DNA of 64,000 nucleotides from JB111 sp049856175 (lineage in GTDB: Bacteria > Actinomycetota > Actinomycetes > Actinomycetales > Actinomycetaceae), in the NCBI RefSeq assembly GCF_049856175.1, contig NZ_JBNDNA010000008.1:1-64000 (forward strand). Reading direction: 5' to 3'. Below the pieces are notes generated by a model that worked only from the letters and a program-made list of their open reading frames with translations, ran no database searches and was not told the DNA's origin. This document shows positions 27,701-35,251 of the stretch, one piece after another. Numbering within the stretch: the stretch's first letter is position 1; each line of letters starts with the position of its first letter. The translations under genes and the position numbers were made by a program.

Positions 27701-27773
27701 CGAGCGTCGCGGCGAGAGCGGCGGCGAGCATTCCGGCCGCCGCGGTGGACATTCTTCGAGCTCGTGCGCGCAC
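24753..27773 (-). CDS. Secreted metallophosphoesterase with LamG and 45-residue repeats
   Basis: 1006 residues. The GTG at 27773 is preferred (GAGGAG just upstream); an ATG at 27752 is possible. A signal peptide (GMLAAALAATLAAPALA) is followed by a calcineurin-like phosphoesterase domain (NLPDTQFYS, HVGDVVDRAG, LPGNHDLTD, VSHEI, GHNHGSTH), a laminin-G/ConA-like domain (about 470-680), an Ig-like segment and a Pro/Glu linker. The C-terminus has four full and one partial 45-residue repeats (YGRAGDDVLVGDWDGD..DTFAVRRGN..YLVSNSL), each with a calcium-loop DxDGD. It is likely an extracellular phosphatase or nuclease attached to polymers. Confidence 0.85.
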   Translation of the reverse strand: MRARARRMSTAAAGMLAAALAATLAAPALAQPAPPDPAAQDDQTDENDQAAEGSRWTLANLPDTQFYSRYAADQFEPRYGSNPYQAQTEWLAEVRDELNIPFVTHVGDVVDRAGVEREWETPDAAHQVLEDAGLPYSVLPGNHDLTDSRSNDTELSPDEPYLQWFSPERSAAQSPDSGRDATGFSEYHVFEAEGQEYLVLSLAWRTSDETLEWADQVMAEHPTLPTILVSHEILGVDSDGVTAVTGGNGERLWDGLIRDNDQIFLTLSGHNHGSTHRVVENDNGNGVIQILQDWQMHYEGGNGYLGLLEFDLESDAIHVSAPSPWVVGKDPEDLTVHDRPMLDAPNEEYTVDIDFAERFSGFNPDWEPGDGEDTSLTERARSLILDGFEGVPPVDRAVPGSTEDFVRTEGTVAHWRPNLVDAEIGEVLPEGAILPDVIREDQAMTRGPIDTSPTAQEADVSLCEGHAFSSSASGICFDNSSNSDDRFSYFSTEHGVPVTNVEFDDGYTIEAFINISEEWTAEENAWTRALARSGNRSRIPDMAQIWDYTDSPASIGFSNLREFQWTVVPEDPTTGDRTAWSGEITSDDWYHLAMVNDPEDGSVTMYVDGMPILRNISDGNGMSFEEGYPWMIGAALSDDEVGAGWHGGVGEVRVIDRATEPGEWLIDRPEVEAFTAPTAELESGADGVLPALTGTGQPGATVVATGAVTGEAVVAEDGSWTLEGALADPTATGTHEFGLTHGFGERRSEAVAGQVTVPGDDEEPGEPRPDPEPEPEPVPPSPGRGFYLNDGWGIWADHEFSFGRPGDEVLVGDWDGDGSDTLAVRRGNAYFLSNSLYGGAAEVELTYGRADDAVLVGDWDGDGADSFAVRRGNSYFLSNSLTGGNADAVLDYGRADDTVLVGDYDGDAVDTFTVRRGNTYFVSNSLSTGWADVELDYGRAGDDVLVGDWDGDAVDTFAVRRGNLYLVSNSLTSTVADTEVRYGRAGDEVYVGDWDGDGSDTLGVRR

Positions 27774-28028
27774 GACTCTCCTCTTCCTCGCGTTCAGGGG
27801 GATGGTGGGTGCGCCGAGGGCGCATCCCTGCGGAGCAGACCAGCGCCCGGTGAACGGTGGCTGGATCTCCGGCGGCCGCCAGGTGAATCGCAGCCGCCGG
27901 TGCCGGGATCGCTCATCTGCGGGTACGCCGTGATGTCCGAGCACGACGGGCATGCCGGCGGCTGCTCGCTCGCCGGGCAGAACCACGCTCGCTCGCCGGG
28001 CAGAACCGCCCTCTCGCGCCGTGTGGGC

Positions 28029-28057
28029 TTGGTGGGCCGCCCGGGCGGGGCCACAAT
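28029..28057 (+). promoter_or_regulatory. Promoter of the GH13-like gene, predicted leaderless
   Basis: TTGGTG (28029-28034), a 17-nt spacer and CACAAT (28052-28057). The ATG at 28066 is 8 bases past the -10 box, so the mRNA probably starts at or within a base or two of the start codon. No SD sequence is present. Confidence 0.45.
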
Positions 28058-28065
28058 GTCCGTCT

Positions 28066-29310
28066 ATGGCTCTCGCGACGATCACCACCGACGCCGCCAC
28101 GACCGGTTCGCGCGCCACGCGGATGCTCCACCGCAGGCCGACGGACCCGCTGCCGTGGTGGTCGACGGCCGCGGTCTACGAGACCGCCGAGGTCCGCACG
28201 GTCGACGCCCTCGACGACGTCGCCGCTCACGTGCCGCACGTCGCCTCGCTCGGGTGCGACGCGCTCCTGCTCACGGCCCCCGAGCTCGATCCCCGGCACC
28301 CGCTGGTCGCCGAGGCGGTGGCCGCCGTGGTCCGCCGCGCGCACCGTCGCGCGCTGAAGGTCGTGGCCTCGGTGCTGCCGATCGAGATCTCGGACACGAG
28401 CGCCTCCCACCTCGCGCGGGTGGAGCGCTGGCTCGCCCTCGGGGTGGACGGGATCGACCTGGGCATCGCACGCGGCACCACCGACGCCCGCGCGCTCGGC
28501 CTGGACGAGCGGGAGACCGCCTCAGCCGGCGCACCCGCGCCCCGGACCTTGCTGCGCCACCCCCGCGGAGCGACCCCCGGTGCCTTGCACGCGGTCGTCG
28601 CCGAGCACGACGGCGCGCTCACCGGCGGCGTCCGGGCCCTCTCCCTCGAGGCCTACGCCGAGGTCCTGCACGAGGACTGGCTCCACGCCACGCGGGACGA
28701 CCGGCTCGCGCGCACCGGCTGGGACACGGCCGCGATGGGTGAGGCGCTCACCGGGGTCTTCGGCGTCCACGAGCCGCTCGGCGCACGCCCGGCCTGGGCC
28801 CTGGCCACCGGTCGCGCCGCGGCCCCACCCCCGACCTGGGCCCACGCGCGCGACGCAGCCGAGAGCGCCCGGCGGGTCCGCTCCATGACGGCGCTGACGC
28901 TCATGCTGCCCGGTGCGGTGTACCTGCGTCAGGGCGTCGAGCTCGACCCGGACGACTCCCCCGCCGGCGGCTCCGCCGAAGCGGGTAGCTCGACCGGATC
29001 GCTCGGGGACCTGGTGGCGGCCCTCGCGCCCGTGCGGCACCAGGACGACTCGACCTACGAGCGCCTGCGCGCGTGGCTACGGCTGCGCCGCGAGCTGGGC
29101 ACGGCGTCGGGCTACCTCGGGCTGCGCGACGTCGACACCGACGCGTTGGTGCTCGTGCTCGACTCCCGTCACCTCGTGCTCGCGCTCGGTCCGGATCCGG
29201 TCGAGCTCCCGCCCAACGCGCACGTCACCCACGCGTCGGCCGACGTGCGCGACGTCGACGGGGGGCATGTCCTCGAACCCGGCACGGCCGCACTTCTCCG
29301 CCTCGGCTGA
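28066..29310 (+). CDS. Catalytically degenerate GH13 alpha-amylase-like protein
   Basis: 414 residues from the ATG at 28066. It follows the GH13 glucosidase layout: WWSTAAVYE (31-39) for WWRDAVVYQ, HVASLGCDALLLTAPE (58-73) for the beta-2 region, GVDGIDLGIARG (126-137) for GVDGFRVDVAHG, and LMLPGAVYLRQGVEL (279-293) for the beta-8 region. The nucleophile Asp is Gly, and no acid/base Glu (VAEAW) or SNHDV motif is present. It is therefore probably not a hydrolase, and may bind glycans or regulate. It is much shorter than active relatives such as the gene at 44709. Confidence 0.65.
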   Translation: MALATITTDAATTGSRATRMLHRRPTDPLPWWSTAAVYETAEVRTVDALDDVAAHVPHVASLGCDALLLTAPELDPRHPLVAEAVAAVVRRAHRRALKVVASVLPIEISDTSASHLARVERWLALGVDGIDLGIARGTTDARALGLDERETASAGAPAPRTLLRHPRGATPGALHAVVAEHDGALTGGVRALSLEAYAEVLHEDWLHATRDDRLARTGWDTAAMGEALTGVFGVHEPLGARPAWALATGRAAAPPPTWAHARDAAESARRVRSMTALTLMLPGAVYLRQGVELDPDDSPAGGSAEAGSSTGSLGDLVAALAPVRHQDDSTYERLRAWLRLRRELGTASGYLGLRDVDTDALVLVLDSRHLVLALGPDPVELPPNAHVTHASADVRDVDGGHVLEPGTAALLRLG

Positions 29311-29433
29311 CGCGGCTCCTCGCCCGGAGGCCGAGACGGCTCGGACCGCCCACGCCGCCCGGCCCGCCCAGGCCGCCCACACGGAGGGAACAGCCGGGGA
29401 GAGCTGCCGGCGAGGGCAGCCGGAGACACGCGA

Positions 29434-29472
29434 AGGGCGGGCGAAGGACCCGTCAGGTCCTCCGCCCGCCCT
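29434..29472. terminator. Terminator hairpin between GH13-like and rpf genes
   Basis: A 17-bp stem with one mismatch (29434-29450 and 29456-29472) and a CGTCA loop, between two convergent genes. It can serve both. Confidence 0.75.
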
Positions 29473-29486
29473 CGGCTCCGCCCGCG

Positions 29487-30248
29487 TTACTCGGCGGGAA
29501 GGACGAGCTCCTGGCCGACGTGGAGCAGGTCGGGGTGGGCGACCGTGTCCTGGTTGACGGCGTAGATGCCCTGCCAGCCGCTCTCGATGCCGTGCGCCTC
29601 GGCGATGTCGAACAGGGTGTCGCCCGCGACGACCGTGTAGGTCTCGTCGGACGGCGCCACGTCGGGCAGCGCCGGAGCGGGCTCGGCCTGCTCCTGCGGG
29701 GCGGGCTGGGCCGGTGCCTGCTGCTGCGGAGCCGGCTCGGCCTGCGGTGCCTGCTCCTGCGGGGCGGGCTGGGCCGGTGCCTGCTGCTGCGGAGCGGCCT
29801 CGGCCTGCGGTGCCTGCTCGGCCGGTGCCTGCTCCTGGGGCGCCGGCTCGGGCGCGGGCGTGTCGCGAGGCTCCGCCTCGCCGGTGGCCCCGATCTGTGC
29901 GGAGCACGCCGGCCATGCGCCCCAGCCCTGTGTGGCCAGCACGTTCTCCGCGACGCGGATCTGCTCGGCGCGCGACGCGTCGGCCGGGTTCCCGGTCCCG
30001 CCGTTCGCCTCCCAGGTCGACTGGAGGAACTGGAGGCCGCCGTAGTAGCCGTTGCCGGTGTTGATCGACCAGTCGCCGCCCGACTCGCACTCGGCGAGAG
30101 CGTCCCAGGTGGCGTCGTCAGCCGCGTTCGCGGCCGTCGGCATGAGCATCGCCCCGGCGAAGGCCGCGGCACCCGCGGTGGTCATCAGTCCGCCGCGCAG
30201 GAATCGCTTCGATCGCCGTGCGCCGCTGGTGGTGGTCTGCTGCTGCAT
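29487..30248 (-). CDS. Resuscitation-promoting-factor-like muralytic protein with LysM
   Basis: 253 residues from the ATG at 30248 (GGAG 9 nt upstream). A signal peptide (GGLMTTAGAAAFAGAMLMPTAANA) is followed by a transglycosylase-like Rpf domain (ATWDALAECESGGDWSINTGNGYYGGLQF) with the catalytic Glu in AECESGG and a Cys pair, a Pro/Gln/Ala-rich linker with near-perfect repeats (PAPQEQAPQAE), and a C-terminal LysM (YTVVAGDTLFDIAEAHGI). It is secreted, binds peptidoglycan and cleaves it during growth or resuscitation from dormancy. Confidence 0.92.
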   Translation of the reverse strand: MQQQTTTSGARRSKRFLRGGLMTTAGAAAFAGAMLMPTAANAADDATWDALAECESGGDWSINTGNGYYGGLQFLQSTWEANGGTGNPADASRAEQIRVAENVLATQGWGAWPACSAQIGATGEAEPRDTPAPEPAPQEQAPAEQAPQAEAAPQQQAPAQPAPQEQAPQAEPAPQQQAPAQPAPQEQAEPAPALPDVAPSDETYTVVAGDTLFDIAEAHGIESGWQGIYAVNQDTVAHPDLLHVGQELVLPAE

Positions 30249-30383
30249 CACACTGAACTCCACGGCCCCGTCCCGGGATGCGCCGTCGACGCGCCCGACC
30301 GCCCGACCGGATCAGATCGATTCCATGTCACGAAGGACTCGCGGGGCGGATGCGACGGCCGTCCTTCGCAGTTCAAGGTCCCG

Positions 30384-30411
30384 ACGCTACCCGCACATCA
30401 CGAAATGGCAA
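30384..30411 (-). promoter_or_regulatory. Promoter of the rpf-like gene
   Basis: On the minus strand, TTGCCA (30411-30406), a 16-nt spacer and TAGCGT (30389-30384). The predicted leader is about 130 nt and contains the 30331/30361 stem. Confidence 0.5.
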
Positions 30412-30675
30412 CAGTCGGCCGGCAGCTCCACGCGCACCCGGTCCGGGGCCTCGGACACGTGCCGCGACAGCAGGTCCGCCCGCTGCCGGTCCGCGGGGCG
30501 CAGCGCCGTCGGCCCTCGAAACGGCGCGGTGGCGCGGCGTATGCCGGTCCGGCCGCCCCCTGCCTGCTGCGCCCCCGCCCGCTCCCCGAGGCACTCGTGC
30601 GGTCCGGTCGAGCGAGTTTCCGTGAGGATGAGCACGCCTGTGCCCGTCCACCGCGAATACCACCCGCCCCACTCC

Positions 30676-30687
30676 GCTCAGATGAGC
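30676..30687. promoter_or_regulatory. Palindrome GCTCAGATGAGC, candidate SorC-regulator operator (copy 1)
   Basis: GCTCA-GA-TGAGC, 175 bp upstream of dhaK. The same 12 bp, in reverse orientation, occurs at 39086-39097 upstream of the FGGY kinase that opens the opposing arm of the cluster. Its presence at the outer promoters of both arms suggests a shared regulator, most simply the SorC-type protein encoded at 35248. Confidence 0.5.
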
Positions 30688-30861
30688 ATCTCTTCCCGGC
30701 CCACTGCACCGCCCCTCTCCCCCGGACAGCACCCCGCGTAGGCTCAGACTCGCAGCGCACGGCGCTGAGAACTTCTCACATCGCGGTGAGCACGCGCTCA
30801 TCGGGGTCGGTCCCCTCGCCCCCGTCGACGCCGCCTCCGCACGACGACGACGAGGTGTGGA

Positions 30862-31860
30862 ATGACCAAGGCGAAGAAGATCATCAACGACCCGGAGAAC
30901 CTGGTCGACGAGGTGCTCGACGGGCTCGTGCTCGCCTCGCACGGGTCCCTCACGCGCGCTCCCGGCTCCCGGGTGCTCGTGCGCGACTCGATCGAGGACG
31001 GCAAGGTCGGGCTCGTCATCGGCGGCGGCTCGGGGCACGAGCCGATGTACACGGCCTACGTCGGCGAGGGACTCGCCGACGCGAGCGTGGCCGGCAACGT
31101 GTTCGCCGCCCCCGCGCCGCAGCACGTCCAGGAGGCCATCGCGGCCGCCGACCGCGGCAAGGGCGTCCTCCTGCTGTACGGGAACTACGCCGGCGACGTC
31201 CTCAACTTCGACATGGGTGCCGAGCTCGCCGAGGACGACGACGAGATCGACACCCGCACGGTCCTCGTCAACGACGACGTCGCCACCGACGACCCGGACA
31301 CCCGCCGCGGCATCGGCGGCGCCTTCTACGTCGTCAAGATCGCAGGCGCGGCGTGCGCACAGGCGGACTCACTGGAGGAGGCCGAGGCGCTCGTCGTCAG
31401 GGCCCAGCAGGCCACGCGCACGCTCGGGGTGGCCGTCCGTGCCGGCTCCCTGCCGGAGACCGGCGAGCCGACGTTCGAGCTCGGCGACGACGAGATCGAG
31501 ATCGGCCTGGGCATGCACGGCGAGATGGGCGTCGAGCGCTCGGCGATGATGACCGCCGACGAGCTCACCGAGAAGATGGTCGACAAGCTGGTCGCGGACC
31601 TGCCCTTCTCCTCCGGCGACCGCGTCGCCCTGCTCGTCAACAACCTCGGGGCGACCACGCTCATGGAGCTCCTCGTGGTCAACCGCAGGGCCCGTCAGCT
31701 CCTCGAGGACAAGGGCATCGAGGTCGTGCGCACCGACGTCGGCTCGTACTTCACCTCCCAGGAGATGGCCGGCTTCTCGCTGACCCTCCTGCGGCTCGAC
31801 GACGACCTCGAGCGTCTCCTGGCCGCGCCCTGCCGCTCGCTGCCCTACTCGCAGGCCTGA
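30862..31860 (+). CDS. dhaK: Dihydroxyacetone kinase-type subunit DhaK
   Basis: A 332-residue substrate-binding subunit. GGGSGHEPMYTAYVG (55-68), YGNYAGDVLNF (106-116) and the histidine that binds the ketose covalently in GLGMHGEMG (His219) are present. Four bases separate it from dhaL, so the two are cotranscribed. The physiological ketose may be dihydroxyacetone or erythrulose; the nearby aldolase and polyol dehydrogenases fit both. No DhaM phosphotransferase gene is in the window, so the phosphate donor is uncertain. Confidence 0.93.
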   Translation: MTKAKKIINDPENLVDEVLDGLVLASHGSLTRAPGSRVLVRDSIEDGKVGLVIGGGSGHEPMYTAYVGEGLADASVAGNVFAAPAPQHVQEAIAAADRGKGVLLLYGNYAGDVLNFDMGAELAEDDDEIDTRTVLVNDDVATDDPDTRRGIGGAFYVVKIAGAACAQADSLEEAEALVVRAQQATRTLGVAVRAGSLPETGEPTFELGDDEIEIGLGMHGEMGVERSAMMTADELTEKMVDKLVADLPFSSGDRVALLVNNLGATTLMELLVVNRRARQLLEDKGIEVVRTDVGSYFTSQEMAGFSLTLLRLDDDLERLLAAPCRSLPYSQA

Positions 31861-31863
31861 GCG

Positions 31864-32496
31864 ATGGCGGACCAGCTGACGACTGCCGAGGTGACGGCCG
31901 TGCTCACCGCCGCGTGCGACGCGATCGTCGCGGCGAAGGACCGGCTCACCCAGGCGGACCAGGCCATCGGCGACGGCGACCACGGCGTCGGCATGGCGCG
32001 CGGGTTCACGGCCGGGAAGCAGGCCCTGGCCGAGGCCTCGCCCGGCTCCGCGGGCGAGGCGTTCAAGGCCGTGGGCTCCGCGGTGCTCGCCACGAGCGGC
32101 GGGGCCTCGGGCGCGATCTTCGGCACCCTGTTCCGGGCACCGGCCAAGGTCCTCGACGGCGACACCCTCGACGCCGAGGGGTTCGCCTCGGCGCTCGAGG
32201 CCGGTGCCGAGCAGGTGATGCGCCGCGGCAAGGCGCAGGTCGGGCAGAAGACGATGCTCGACGCGCTCGTGCCCGCCGCCGAGGCCGCCCGCTCGGCGGT
32301 CCCGGACGGGCTCACGGCGACCGCGCGCGCCGCGGCCGACGCCGCCGCGGAGGGCGTGGAGCGCTCCGCCGAGCTCGTCTCCGGGTTCGGCAAGTCGAAG
32401 TCGCTGGGCGAGCGCAGCGTCGGCCATCCGGACCCGGGCGCGATCTCGGTGTCCGTGCTGCTGGCAGCGATGGCGGACGCGATCGACGCGAGCTGA
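31864..32496 (+). CDS. dhaL: Dihydroxyacetone kinase nucleotide-binding subunit DhaL
   Basis: 210 residues. The Mg-nucleotide-binding signature AIGDGDHGVGMARG (residues 35-48) is intact, as are GGASGAIFGTLFRA, KAQVGQKTMLDAL and the closing SVGHPDPGA. In PTS-type systems DhaL holds ADP permanently and is recharged by DhaM; in fused kinases the domain uses free ATP. Here DhaL is separate but no dhaM is adjacent, leaving both modes open. A 52-bp palindrome ends the operon. Confidence 0.92.
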   Translation: MADQLTTAEVTAVLTAACDAIVAAKDRLTQADQAIGDGDHGVGMARGFTAGKQALAEASPGSAGEAFKAVGSAVLATSGGASGAIFGTLFRAPAKVLDGDTLDAEGFASALEAGAEQVMRRGKAQVGQKTMLDALVPAAEAARSAVPDGLTATARAAADAAAEGVERSAELVSGFGKSKSLGERSVGHPDPGAISVSVLLAAMADAIDAS

Positions 32497-32505
32497 CCCT
32501 GAGGA

Positions 32506-32557
32506 GCACGACGCCGGGGGGCGAGGTCCGTACGGACCTCGCCCCCCGGCGTCGTGC
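32506..32557. terminator. 52-bp perfect palindrome, terminator
   Basis: A perfect palindrome without mismatch, centred between 32531 and 32532 (core CCGTACGG), 9 bases after the dhaL stop and 25 bases before the convergent map stop. As RNA it forms a very stable hairpin in either direction. Confidence 0.8.
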
Positions 32558-32582
32558 GGGCCCGTTCTTCCGGCCGGACGGA

Positions 32583-33350
32583 TCAGGGCAGCGTGAGGAT
32601 CTCGGCGCCGTGGTCGGTGATGGCGATCGTGTGCTCGGTGTGCGCGGTGCGGCAGCCGGTGGCGCTGCGCAGCGTCCAGCCGTCGTCGTCCATCGCGAGC
32701 TCGTCGGTGTCGGTCATCACCCACGGCTCGAGCGCGAGCATGAGGCCGGGCCGCAGCGGGAAGCCGCGGCCGGGCCGGCCGGTGTTCGGCACGTGCGGGT
32801 CCTGGTGCATGGTGCTGCCGATCCCGTGGCCGCCGAACTGGGTGTTGACGGGGTACCCGGCGTCGGACAGGACGGTACCGATCGCGTGCGAGAGGTCACC
32901 GATCCGCTGCCCGGGGCCCGCCGCGGCGATGCCGGCGTCGAGCGCGCGCCGCGTGGCGTCGATGAGGCGTTCGCTCTCGGGGTCGGTCGACTCCCCGACG
33001 ACGAAGCTGATCGCCGCGTCCGCCGCCACGCCGTCCTTGAGGACCGCGAGGTCGAGGGTGAGCAGGTCGCCGTCGGCGAGGACCTGGTCGTGGGGCAGGC
33101 CGTGGAGCACAGCGTCGTTGACGGCGGTGCAGATGTGGTGGCCGAACGGGCCACGCCCGAAGGACGGCGCGTAGTCGACGTAGCAGGACGTCGCGCCGGC
33201 CATCGCGATGAGGTCGCGCGCCCACTCGTCGATCTCGAGGAGGTTCGTGCCCGGCACGGTCCGTTCCCGGACGGCGCCGAGGATCCCGGCGACGATCGCG
33301 CCGGTCACCCGGCCGCGGGCGATCTCTGGGGGTGTGAGGATCTCGATCAT
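32583..33350 (-). CDS. map: Methionine aminopeptidase, type I
   Basis: 255 residues. It removes the initiator Met from nascent proteins after deformylation. All five metal ligands are visible: Asp100 (LLTLDLAV), Asp111 (AADAAIS), His175 (FGGHGIG), Glu208 (ALEPWV) and Glu239 (AHTEHTI), plus the catalytic His83 (VLHGLP). It lacks an N-terminal zinc-finger or SH3-binding extension. It sits as a housekeeping gene inside the sugar cluster, 12 bp downstream of the dehydrogenase stop at 33363, so it may receive readthrough from the polyol genes. Confidence 0.95.
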   Translation of the reverse strand: MIEILTPPEIARGRVTGAIVAGILGAVRERTVPGTNLLEIDEWARDLIAMAGATSCYVDYAPSFGRGPFGHHICTAVNDAVLHGLPHDQVLADGDLLTLDLAVLKDGVAADAAISFVVGESTDPESERLIDATRRALDAGIAAAGPGQRIGDLSHAIGTVLSDAGYPVNTQFGGHGIGSTMHQDPHVPNTGRPGRGFPLRPGLMLALEPWVMTDTDELAMDDDGWTLRSATGCRTAHTEHTIAITDHGAEILTLP

Positions 33351-33362
33351 GTGCTCGCGATC

Positions 33363-34406
33363 CTACGGCTCAAGCACGAGCTTGAGGCTCTCCCCCGCCG
33401 CCGCACGGGCGAACCCGGCGGGCGCGTCGGCCAGCGGCACGCGGTCGGTGATGAGGCGGCGGAAGCGCCGCGGGTCGGAGGACACGATCTTCAGGGCCTC
33501 CGCGTTGTCCTCGGGCGTGTTCGCGGTGGACCCGGTGACGATCAGCTCGCGGTAGTGGACGAGGTTGGCGTCGAGGGCGATCTCACCCTTCCCCGAGGGC
33601 AGGCCGGCGAAGAAGTTCACCCGCCCGCCGACGGCGGCGGCGCGCAGGGCGTCGCCGAAGACCTCGGCCACCGGGGTGGCGACGACCACGCAGTCCGCGC
33701 CACGACCGCCCGTCAGCTCGAGCACGCGCTCGGTGAGGTCCTCGGCGCGCGGGTCGACGGTGTCGTCGGCGCCGAGGGCGGCGGCCAGCTCCCGGCGCGG
33801 CGCGGACGTCTGGCTGACGATGATGCGCTCGGCCCCGCGCATCCGCGCCAGCAGCACGGTGGTGAGCCCGATCGGGCCGGCGCCGCAGACGAGCACCGTG
33901 TCGCCCGGTCCGGGGTCGAGGGGGCGCAGGCCCCGCACGACGGCGGCGACGGGCTCGGTCATGACGACCTCGACCGGCTCGAGGCCCGCGTCGACCACGA
34001 GGACGTTGCCGGCCGCCACGCCGCGCGCCGGCACGCGGACGACCTCGGCGAACCCGCCGTCGAAGGTGAGGCCGACGCCGGCGTAGTCCGTGCACAGGTT
34101 GCTGCGGCCGCCCGCGCAGGCGTGGCAGGTCCCGCACCCGACGTTCGGGGCGAGGGCGACGAGCGTCCCGGGGGCGAACCGGTCGTCGCCGGAGCGGTTC
34201 TCCCGGACGTGGCCGACGACCTCGTGCCCCGGGACGCGCACCGTGCCGGGCGGGAAGAGCCGGTGCTGCCCGCGGGCGATCTTCAGGTCCGTCCCACACA
34301 CACCGGTGGCGGCGACGTCGATCGTCACCTCGCCGTCGTCGGCGACCGGGACGGGCCGCTCGACGAGCCGCAGCTCGCCGTCAGACTGGAACTCGTAGGC
34401 CAGCAT
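33363..34406 (-). CDS. Zinc-dependent medium-chain polyol dehydrogenase
   Basis: 347 residues. The GroES-like N-terminal domain has catalytic zinc ligands in GVCGTDLK and PGHEVVGH, and structural zinc cysteines in CGTCHACAGGRSNLC. The Rossmann domain has VCGAGPIGLTTVLLA. It is similar to sorbitol/threonine/threitol dehydrogenases that oxidise a secondary alcohol to a ketose with NAD(P). It is likely to make the ketose phosphorylated by DhaKL. The start ATG at 34406 follows GAGAGGATGAGC. Gaps to deoC (185 bp) and map (12 bp) suggest its own promoter. Confidence 0.88.
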   Translation of the reverse strand: MLAYEFQSDGELRLVERPVPVADDGEVTIDVAATGVCGTDLKIARGQHRLFPPGTVRVPGHEVVGHVRENRSGDDRFAPGTLVALAPNVGCGTCHACAGGRSNLCTDYAGVGLTFDGGFAEVVRVPARGVAAGNVLVVDAGLEPVEVVMTEPVAAVVRGLRPLDPGPGDTVLVCGAGPIGLTTVLLARMRGAERIIVSQTSAPRRELAAALGADDTVDPRAEDLTERVLELTGGRGADCVVVATPVAEVFGDALRAAAVGGRVNFFAGLPSGKGEIALDANLVHYRELIVTGSTANTPEDNAEALKIVSSDPRRFRRLITDRVPLADAPAGFARAAAGESLKLVLEP

Positions 34407-34591
34407 GCGCTCATCCTCTCGCGGCCCTACGGCCGTGGTGACCGGCGACGCCGGGACGCCGCCTGTCGTCGGGCCCCCGACGCCGTGACGCCGCCAGTCG
34501 TCGAGCCGGCGACGCCGTGGTACGCCGGTTGGTCGGCCGTCCGGCCGCCGCGTTCCTCGCAGCGGCCAAACAGCCCGTCGTGGGGTCCGGG

Positions 34592-35251
34592 TCAGGCGTC
34601 CAGTCCGTCGAGGACGGCCGCGGTGCCGGACAGGCCGAGGCGCGTGGCGCCGGCCTCGATCATCGCCAGGGCCTTCTCCGTGTCGCGGATCCCGCCGGAG
34701 GCCTTGACGCCGAGGCGTCCGCCCACCGTGCGCGCCATGAGCTCGACGGCGTGGGTCGTGGCCCCGCCGCTGGAGTGGAAGCCGGTGGACGTCTTGACGA
34801 AGTCGGCGCCGGCGCGCTCGGCGGCCTCGCAGACGGCGACGATCTGCTCGTCGTCCAGCGCGCCGGACTCGATGATGACCTTGAGGACCACGCCCGGGGC
34901 GGCGTCCCGGACCGCCCGGATCTCGGCCTCGGTCTCGTCGTAGCGGCCCGTGAGCGCGAGGGCGAGGTTGATGACCATGTCGATCTCGTCGACCCCGTCG
35001 GCCGCGGAGCGGGCGGCCTCGGCCGCCTTCACCTCGGCGGCGTGGGCGCCGGAGGGGAAGCCGCACACGACGGCGACCTTGAGGCCGGCGGGCACCTCGA
35101 GCGGGACGAGGTTCGGCGACACGCACACGGAGTAGGCGCCGAGCTCGGCGGCGTCGCGGACGAGGGCGGCGACGTCGTCGGGAGTGGACTCGGGCTTGAG
35201 CAGCGTGTGGTCGACGAGCTGGGCGACCTCGGCGCGGGTACGGGTGGTCAT
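34592..35251 (-). CDS. deoC: Deoxyribose-phosphate aldolase
   Basis: A 219-residue class I aldolase that splits 2-deoxyribose-5-P to acetaldehyde and glyceraldehyde-3-P. The Schiff-base Lys153 is in FVKTSTGF, the proton-relay Lys183 in VKASGGIRD and the Asp in DEIDMVINL. Its ATG overlaps the regulator stop by 4 bp (ATGA), so SorC-type regulator and aldolase are one unit. Pairing of a SorC/DeoR-type regulator with deoC is well known in nucleoside catabolism, though here the neighbours are polyol genes. Confidence 0.94.
   Translation of the reverse strand: MTTRTRAEVAQLVDHTLLKPESTPDDVAALVRDAAELGAYSVCVSPNLVPLEVPAGLKVAVVCGFPSGAHAAEVKAAEAARSAADGVDEIDMVINLALALTGRYDETEAEIRAVRDAAPGVVLKVIIESGALDDEQIVAVCEAAERAGADFVKTSTGFHSSGGATTHAVELMARTVGGRLGVKASGGIRDTEKALAMIEAGATRLGLSGTAAVLDGLDA

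Larger units (their letters stand above)
30249..30861. other. 613-bp divergent regulatory region, no gene
   Basis: No convincing coding frame lies between the rpf-like and dhaK genes. The region holds the rpf promoter (30384-30411), a leader stem formed by CGAAGGAC (30331-30338) and GTCCTTCG (30361-30368), the palindrome GCTCAGATGAGC (30676-30687), and a 13-bp dyad TGAGAACTTCTCA (30766-30778) nearer to dhaK. The c-di-AMP riboswitch often found before rpf genes was looked for and not recognised. Confidence 0.6.

Noticed and set aside
30249..30420. A c-di-AMP (ydaO-type) riboswitch before the rpf-like gene
   Set aside because: Expected in many actinobacteria, but the conserved core sequences were not found. 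Only a promoter and a small stem are visible.
29073..34943. A 1956-codon open frame on the plus strand
   Set aside because: It runs in the wrong frame across the rpf, dhaK, dhaL, map and dehydrogenase genes and is Arg/Gly/Asp-rich with no domain. It is open only because stop codons are rare at this GC content.
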